This document shows positions 56,173-64,000 of a stretch of 64,000 nucleotides of DNA, piece by piece. The DNA is taken from positions 204,648,690 to 204,712,689 of the forward strand of contig CP136069.1 of NCBI GenBank assembly GCA_032622095.1. Direction: 5' to 3'. The DNA comes from Siphonodentalium dalli. Its lineage: Eukaryota > Mollusca > Scaphopoda > Gadilida > Siphonodentaliidae. The notes under the pieces were generated by a model. It had not been told where the DNA came from, ran no database searches, and saw only the letters and a program-made list of their open reading frames with translations. The position numbers and the translations under genes were made by a program. Position 1 is the first letter of the stretch, and every line of letters begins with the position of its first letter.

Positions 56173-56640
56173 TATAATGTGCACCGTAATAACAAAACAC
56201 CTTATAGAGTGACCTATTCTGAGAGACCTATTTTTATTACGAACGAAGTTTGTTCTTTAGAACGAAAGTTTTCAGTGTTTAGATCTTATTCTAATTTTCT
56301 TGCTAACACAATAAAAAGACATTGTTATGTATGCATGATATCCATTTACAATGTCCATCTACCCTACTGGCGTACAAAATCTCGGATTTCATAGTCATTT
56401 CGAATTTTAATCCGGATCCGAATCCATCTAAACATTTTGATACAACCCTAATTTTTTTTCTCAAATTTGTCCCACTTCGAAACAATTTTTGCGATATATC
56501 AGATAATATTGAGCTTAGGTTTTGGTGAGAAATTTATCTGTAAGTCATATTCTCTTATTTTTCGTATTATATGCACACGTTTCTGGACACTACATTTATT
56601 TTTGTCTGAGGCAATGATAGAAATAACGTTTCTCAGTTTC
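56173..56640. repeat. Fourth piece of the split ~630-bp repeat
   Basis: It matches 25222-25695 (TGTTATAATGTGCACCGTAA, TTGTTCTTTAGAACGAAAGT, AATTTTAATCCGGATCCGAA, GATAGAAAT(A/T)ACGTTTCTCA). Similarity stops near 56640, where the satellite approach begins. Confidence 0.85.
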
Positions 56641-56859
56641 GTCAGGTGGGTCCGTGAAGATTCGGCGGAGGGAAGATTCGGTTACCGCTAATAGATACGA
56701 AGCTTCGGTACATTAGTTATTATTCATATATTACTATATTTAAATCAGATTTATGCATACAGTTGGCGTCGAAGCAAAAACATGTATGTAACCATTATTC
56801 GTAACATTCAAGTTAAATGTTCAATAACATGTGGCCCTGGGGACTTATCCCCCCAACGC

Positions 56860-59800
56860 TGTGGCAAAAACATGCAACCTTGCATCCTTAACCCTAAGTC
56901 TATGGCTTTTTTTCATCCAATGTACCGAAGCTTTGTGACATATATATAGGCTACCGAAGCTTCGTGACGTATCAGAACTCCAAGAATATAGCACCATCGG
57001 GACATCAAATGGTATATAACGTTGACTGATCACCAGAAACCTCGATATTAGTCATTTCAGACCATAATTATCATCGCATCATATATTAACCCATCGAGAA
57101 ATATGTCAAAATAACACACTATATTACACCCACCCATATATAACTGCGTCCTCCCTGACACACTCAGGGCTCCATACAAGAAATTTATCCATGTCTACTT
57201 AATGAAAGTATACTGTTCTGTCAAAATCTGGAAAAAAATGCGACCTTGCATCATTAACCCCAAGTCTGTGGCGGTTTTCCATCCAATGTACCGAAGCTTC
57301 GTGACATGTACCGAAGCTTCGTGACGTGTCAGAACTCCAAGAATATACCACCATCGGGACATCAAATGGTATCAAAAGTTGAACGGTCACCAGAAACCTC
57401 GATATTAGTCATTTCAGACCATAATTATCATCGCATCATATATTAACCCATCGAGAAATATGTCAAAATTACACACTATATTACACCCACCCCTGTATGA
57501 CTGCGTCCTCCTGGCAGAGGGCTACATGCATACAAAAAGTTTATCCACGTCTACTTAATGAGAGTATACAGTTCTATCAAGATCTGGCGGAAAATTCGAC
57601 CTTGCATCATTAACCCCAAATCTGTGGCGGATTTCCATCCAATGTACCGAAGCTTCGTGACATGTACCGAAGCTTCGTGACGTGTCAGAACTCCAATAAT
57701 ATACCACCATCGGGACATCAAATGGTATCAAAAGTTGAACGGTCACCATAAACCTCGATATTAGTCATTTCAGACCATAATTATCTTCGCATCATATATT
57801 AACCCAGCGAGAAATATGTCAAAATTACACACTATATTACACCCACCCCTATATGACTGCGTCCTCCCTGGCAGAGGGCTACATACAAAAAGTTTATCCA
57901 CGTCTACTTAATGAGAGTATACAGTTCTATCAAAATCACGCGAAAAATGTGACCTTCCATCATTAACCCCAAATCTGTGGCGGTTTTCCATTCAAAGTAC
58001 CGAAGCTTCGTGACATGTACCGAAGCTTCGTGACGTGTCAGAACTCCAAATATATACCACCATCGGGACATCAAATGGTATCAAAAGTTGAACGGTCACC
58101 AGAAACCTCGATATTAGTCATTTCAGACCATAATTATCATCGCATCATATATTAACCCACCGAGAAACGACATACTATATTACACCCACCCCTATATAAC
58201 TGCTTCCTCCCTGGCAGAGGGTTACATACAAAAAGTTTATCCATGTCTACTTAATGAGAGTATACAGTTCTATCAAAATCAGGCGAAAAATGTGACCTTG
58301 CATCATTAACCCCAAATCTGTGGCGGTTTTTCATCCAATGTACCGAAGCTTCGTGACATGTACCGAAGCTTCGTGACGTGTCAGAACTCCAAATATATAC
58401 CACCATCGGGACATCAAATGGTATCAAAAGTTGAACGGTCACCAGAAACCTCGATATTAGTCATTTCAGACCATAATTATCATCGCATCATATATTAACC
58501 CATCGAAAAATATGTCAAAATTACACACTATATTACACCCACCCCTATATAACTGCGTCCTCCCTGACACAGGGCTACATACAAGAAATTTATCCATGTC
58601 TACTTAATAAGAGTATACAGTTCTATCAAAATCAGGCGAAAAATGTGACCTTGCATCATTAACCCCAAATCTGTGGCGGTTTTTCATCAAATGTACCGAA
58701 GCTTCGTGACATGTACCGAAGCTTCGTGACGTGTCAGAACTCCAAGAATATACCACCATCGGGACATCAAATGGTATCAAAAGTTGAACGGTCACCAGAA
58801 ACCTCGATATTAGTCATTTCAGACCATAATTATCATCGCATCATATATTAACCCATCGAGAAATATGTCAAAATTACACACTATATTACACCCACCCATA
58901 TATGACTGCGTCCTCCCTGGCAGAGGGCTACATACAAAAAGTTTATCCACGTCTACTTAATGAGAGTATACAGTTCTATCAAAATCAGGCGAAAAATGTG
59001 ACCTTGCATCATTAACCCCAAATCTGTGGCGGTTTTTCATCAAATGTACCGAAGCTTCGTGACATGTACCGAAGCTTTGTGACGTGTCAGAACTCCAAGA
59101 ATATACCACCATCGGGACATCAAATGGTATCAAAAGTTGAACGGTCACCAGAAACCTCGATATTAGTCATTTCAGACCATAATTATCATCGCATCATATA
59201 TTAACCCATCGAGAAACGACAGACTATATTACACCCACCCCTATATAACTGCTTCCTCCCTGTCAGAGGGCTACATACAAAAAGTTTATCCACGTCTACT
59301 TAATGAGAGTATACAGTTCTATCAAAATCAGGCGAAAAATGTGACCTTGCATCATTAACCCCAAATCTGTGGCGGTTTTTCATCCAATGTACCGAAGCTT
59401 CGTGACATGTACCGAAGCTTCGTGACGTGTCAGAACTCCAAATATATACCACCATCGGGACATCAAATGGTATCAAAAGTTGAACGGTCACCATAAACCT
59501 CGATATTAGTCATTTCAGACCATAATTATCATCGCATCATATATTAACCCATCGAGAAATATGTCAAAATTACACACTATATTACACCCACCCCTATATG
59601 ACTGCGTCCTCCCTGGCAGAGGGCTACATACAAAAAGTTTATCCACGTCTACTTTATGAGAGTATACAGTTCTATCAAAATCAGGCGAAAAATGTGACCT
59701 TGCATCATTAACCCCAAATCTGTGGCGGTTTTTCATCAAATGCACCGAAGCTTCGTGACATGTACCGAAGCTTTGTGACGTGTCAGAACTCCAAGAATAT

Positions 59801-62800
59801 ACCACCATCGGGACATCAAATGGTATCTAAAGTTGAACGGTCACCAGAAACCTCGATATTAGTCATTTCAGACCATAATTATCATCGCATCATATATTAA
59901 CCCATCGAGAAATATGTCAAAATTACACACTATATTACACCCACCCTATATAACTGCGTCCTCCCTGACACAGGGCTACATACAAGAAATTTATCCATGT
60001 CTACTTAATGAGAGTATACAGTTCTATCAAGATCTGGCGGAAAATTCGACCTTGCATCATTAACCCCAAATCTGTGGCGGTTTTTCATCCAATGTACCGA
60101 AGCTTCGTGACATGTACCGAAGCTTCGTGACGTGTCAGAACTCCAAGAATATACCACCATCGGGACATCAAATGGTATCAAAAGTTGAACGGTCACCAGA
60201 AACCTCGATATTAGTCATTTCAGACCATAATTATCATCGCATCATATATTAACCCATCGAGAAACGACAGACTATATTACACCCACCCCTATATATCTGC
60301 TTCCTCCCTGGCAGAGGGCTACATACAAAAAGTTTATCCATGTCTACTTAATGAGAGTATACAGTTCTATCAAAATCAGGCGAAAAATGTGATCTTGCAT
60401 CATTAACCCCAAATATGTGGCGGTTTTTCATCCAATGTACCGAAGCTTCGTGACATGTACCGAAGCTTCGTGACGTGTCAGAACTCCAAATATATACCAC
60501 CATCGGGACATCAAATGGTATCAAAAGTTGAACGGTCACCAGAAACCTCGATATTAGTCATTTCAGACCATAATTATCATCGCATCATATATTAACCCAT
60601 CTAAAAATATGTCAAAATTACACACTATATTACACCCACCCCTATATAACTGCGTCCTCCCTGACACAGGGCTACATACAAGAAATTTATCCATGTCTAC
60701 TTAATAAGAGTATACAGTTCTATCAAGATCTGGCGGAAAATTCGACCTTGCATCATTAACCCCAAATCTGTGGCGGATTTCCATCCAATGTACCGAAGCT
60801 TCGTGACATGTACCGAAGCTTCGTGACGTGTCAGAACTCCAAGAATATACCACCATCGGGACATCAAATGGTATCAAAAGTTGAACGGTCACAAGAAACC
60901 TCGATATTAGTCATTTCAGACCATAATTATCATCGCATCATATATTAACCCATCGAAAAATATGTCAAAATTACACACTATATTACACCCACCCCTATAT
61001 AACTGCGTCCTCCCTGACACAGGGCTACATACAAGAGATTTTTCCATGTCTACTTAATGAGAGTATACAGTTCTATCAAGATCTGGCGGAAAATTCGACC
61101 TTGCATCATTAACCCCAAATCTGTGGCGGATTTCCATCCAATGTACCGAAGCTTCGTGACATGTACCGAAGCTTCGTGACGTGTCAGAACTCCAAGAATA
61201 TACCACCATCGGGACATCAAATGGTATCTAAAGTTGAACGGTCACCAGAAACCTCGATATTAGTCATTTCAGACCATAATTATCATCGCATCATATATTA
61301 ACCCATCGAGAAATATGTCAAAATTACACACTATATTACACCCACCCCTATATAACTGCGTCCTCCCTGACACAGGGCTACATACAAGAAATTTATCCAT
61401 GTCTACTTAATGAGAGTATACAGTTCTATCAAGATCTGGCGGAAAATTCGACCTTGCATCATTAACCCCAAATCTGTGGCGGTTTTTCATCCAATGTACC
61501 GAAGCTTCGTGACATGTACCGAAGCTTCGTGACGTGTCAGAACTCCAAATATATACCACCATCGGGACATCAAATGGTATCAAAAGTTGAACGGTCACCA
61601 AAAACCTCGATATTAGTCATTTCAGACCATAATTATCATCGCATCATATATTAACCCAGCGAGAAATATGTCAAAATTACACACTATATTACACCCACCC
61701 CTATATGACTGCGTCCTCCCTGGCAGAGGGCTACATACAAAAAGTTTATCCACGTCTACTTAATGAGAGTATACAATTCTATCAAAATCAGGCGAAAAAT
61801 GTGACCTTGCATCATTAACCCCAAATCTGTGGCGGTTTTTCATCAAATGTACCGAAGCTTCGTGACATGTACCGAAGCTTCGTGACGTGTCAGAACTCCA
61901 AGAATATACCACCATCGGGACATCAAATGGTATCAAAAGTTGAACGGTCACCAGAAACCTCGATATTAGTCATTTCAGACCATAATTATCATCGCATCAT
62001 ATATTAACCCATCGAGAAACGACAGACTATATTACACCCACCCCTATATAACTGCTTCCTCCCTGGCAGAGGGCTACATACACAAAGTTTATCCACGTCT
62101 ACTTAATGAGAATATACAGTTCTATCAAAATCAGGCGAAAAATGTGACCTTGCATCATTAACCCCAAATATGTGGCGGTTTTTCATCCAATGTACCGAAG
62201 CTTCGTGACATGTACCGAAGCTTCGTGACGTGTCAGAACTCCAAATATATACCACCATCGGGACATCAAATGGTATCAAAAGTTGAACGGTCACCAGAAA
62301 CCTCGATATTAGTCATTTCAGACCATAATTATCATCGCATCATATATTAACCCATCTAAAAATATGTCAAAATTACACACTATATTACACCCACCCCTAT
62401 ATAACTGCGTCCTCCCTGACACAGGGCTACATACAAGAAATTTATCCATGTCTACTTAATAAGAGTATACAGTTCTATCAAGATCTGGCGGAAAATTCGA
62501 CCTTGCATCATTAACCCCAAATCTGTGGCGGATTTCCATCCAATGTACCGAAGCTTCGTGACATGTACCGAAGCTTCGTGACGTGTCAGAACTCCAAGAA
62601 TATACCACCATCGGGACATCAAATGGTATCAAAAGTTGAACGGTCACAAGAAACCTCGATATTAGTCATTTCAGACCATAATTATCATCGCATCATATAT
62701 TAACCCATCGAAAAATATGTCAAAATTACACACTATATTACACCCACCCCTATATAACTGCGTCCTCCCTGACACAGGGCTACATACAAGAGATTTTTCC

Positions 62801-64000
62801 ATGTCTACTTAATGAGAGTATACAGTTCTATCAAGATCTGGCGGAAAATTCGACCTTGCATCATTAACCCCAAATCTGTGGCGGATTTCCATCCAATGTA
62901 CCGAAGCTTCGTGACATGTACCGAAGCTTCGTGACGTGTCAGAACTCCAAGAATATACCACCATCGGGACATCAAATGGTATCTAAAGTTGAACGGTCAC
63001 CAGAAACCTCGATATTAGTCATTTCAGACCATAATTATCATCGCATCATATATTAACCCATCGAGAAATATGTCAAAATTACACACTATATTACACCCAC
63101 CCCTATATAACTGCGTCCTCCCTGACACAGGGCTACATACAAGAAATTTATCCATGTCTACTTAATGAGAGTATACAGTTCTATCAAGATCTGGCGGAAA
63201 ATTCGACCTTGCATCATTAACCCCAAATCTGTGGCGGTTTTTCATCCAATGTACCGAAGCTTCGTGACATGTACCGAAGCTTCGTGACGTGTCAGAACTC
63301 CAAATATATACCACCATCGGGACATCAAATGGTATCAAAAGTTGAACGGTCACCAAAAACCTCGATATTAGTCATTTCAGACCATAATTATCATCGCATC
63401 ATATATTAACCCAGCGAGAAATATGTCAAAATTACACACTATATTACACCCACCCCTATATGACTGCGTCCTCCCTGGCAGAGGGCTACATACAAAAAGT
63501 TTATCCACGTCTACTTAATGAGAGTATACAATTCTATCAAAATCAGGCGAAAAATGTGACCTTGCATCATTAACCCCAAATCTGTGGCGGTTTTTCATCA
63601 AATGTACCGAAGCTTCGTGACATGTACCGAAGCTTCGTGACGTGTCAGAACTCCAAGAATATACCACCATCGGGACATCAAATGGTATCAAAAGTTGAAC
63701 GGTCACCAGAAACCTCGATATTAGTCATTTCAGACCATAATTATCATCGCATCATATATTAACCCATCGAGAAACGACAGACTATATTACACCCACCCCT
63801 ATATAACTGCTTCCTCCCTGGCAGAGGGCTACATACACAAAGTTTATCCACGTCTACTTAATGAGAATATACAGTTCTATCAAAATCAGGCGAAAAATGT
63901 GACCTTGCATCATTAACCCCAAATCTGTGGCGGTTTTTCATCAAATGTACCGAAGCTTCGTGACATGTACCGAAGCGTCGTGACGTGTCAGAACTCCAAG
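56860..64000. repeat. Satellite array, 353/343-bp monomers with higher-order repeats
   Basis: About 20 head-to-tail monomers reach the window edge. Each holds two 20-bp copies of TGTACCGAAGCTTCGTGACR with the palindrome CGAAGCTTCG, plus CACCATCGGGACATCAAATG. The first monomer (to about 57200) is diverged, as usual at an array edge. A 10-bp deletion (GAGAAACGAC...) makes the 343-bp form. Deleted monomers end near 58250, 59299, 60347, 62102 and 63857, giving higher-order periods of about 1049, 1048, 1755 and 1755 bp. The two 1755-bp units share private variants exactly 1755 bp apart. The 63-codon minus-strand frames begin at GTG, not ATG, and are by-products. Confidence 0.95.

Noticed and set aside
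57199-63706. Repeated 63-64-codon minus-strand frames as a tandem gene family
   Set aside because: They begin at GTG, have no ATG start, are conserved only because the satellite is, and include no recognisable domain.

Overview
The window is nuclear DNA of an animal, most likely a marine invertebrate. The evidence is spliced genes with GT-AG introns, C2H2 zinc-finger arrays with TGERPY-type linkers, LINE and LTR retrotransposon remains, hAT- and mariner-type miniature elements and a long satellite array. A lophotrochozoan (mollusc, brachiopod, nemertean or similar) is my guess; the sequence does not settle the phylum. Gene density is very low and repeats dominate. There is no operon, CRISPR array or recognisable RNA gene.

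Layout. 1-4.37 kb: AT-rich spacer with a 34-base G run, a mariner-type mini-element and a GATATC palindrome cluster. 4.37-10.24 kb (minus): a four-exon gene for a small secreted EF-hand protein, rebuilt from phase-compatible exons. Its first coding exon (signal peptide) is tandemly duplicated, and its introns hold a 38/40-bp minisatellite, perfect hairpins, a TTAA-flanked foldback element and a 921-bp element with identical 57-bp inverted ends. 10.3-18.4 kb: microsatellite, mini-elements, six tandem-repeat arrays and a LINE fragment. 18.41-20.74 kb (plus): a 774-residue polydactyl C2H2 zinc-finger reading frame. 21.2-22.5 kb: a decayed LTR-retrotransposon RT/RNase H. 22.7-30.4 kb: diverged duplications, hairpin elements and a large foldback-like element. 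30.68-38.82 kb (plus): a second zinc-finger gene of two coding exons, whose junction rebuilds a complete finger; its 4.8-kb intron is full of nested hairpin elements. 39-46 kb: foldback element with arms of 30-bp repeats, long inverted repeats, ~175-bp and ~130-bp tandem repeats, and two weak candidate exons. 46.9-56.65 kb: one copy of a ~630-bp repeat (intact at 25.06-25.70 kb) split by three insertions: a LINE that itself carries a hAT-type mini-element, a second LINE with a long open RT frame, and a composite block. 56.86 kb to the end: a 353/343-bp satellite with higher-order organisation, running off the window.

The three host genes show no sign of acting together. The two zinc-finger genes are probably nuclear DNA-binding regulators; the EF-hand protein is probably a secreted or secretory-pathway calcium binder. 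The most notable points are the EF-hand gene with its duplicated signal exon and matching intron positions, the satellite shifting from 3-mer to 5-mer higher-order repeats, the foldback family with variable-copy tandem arms, and the insertion history readable by comparing 25 kb with 47-57 kb.
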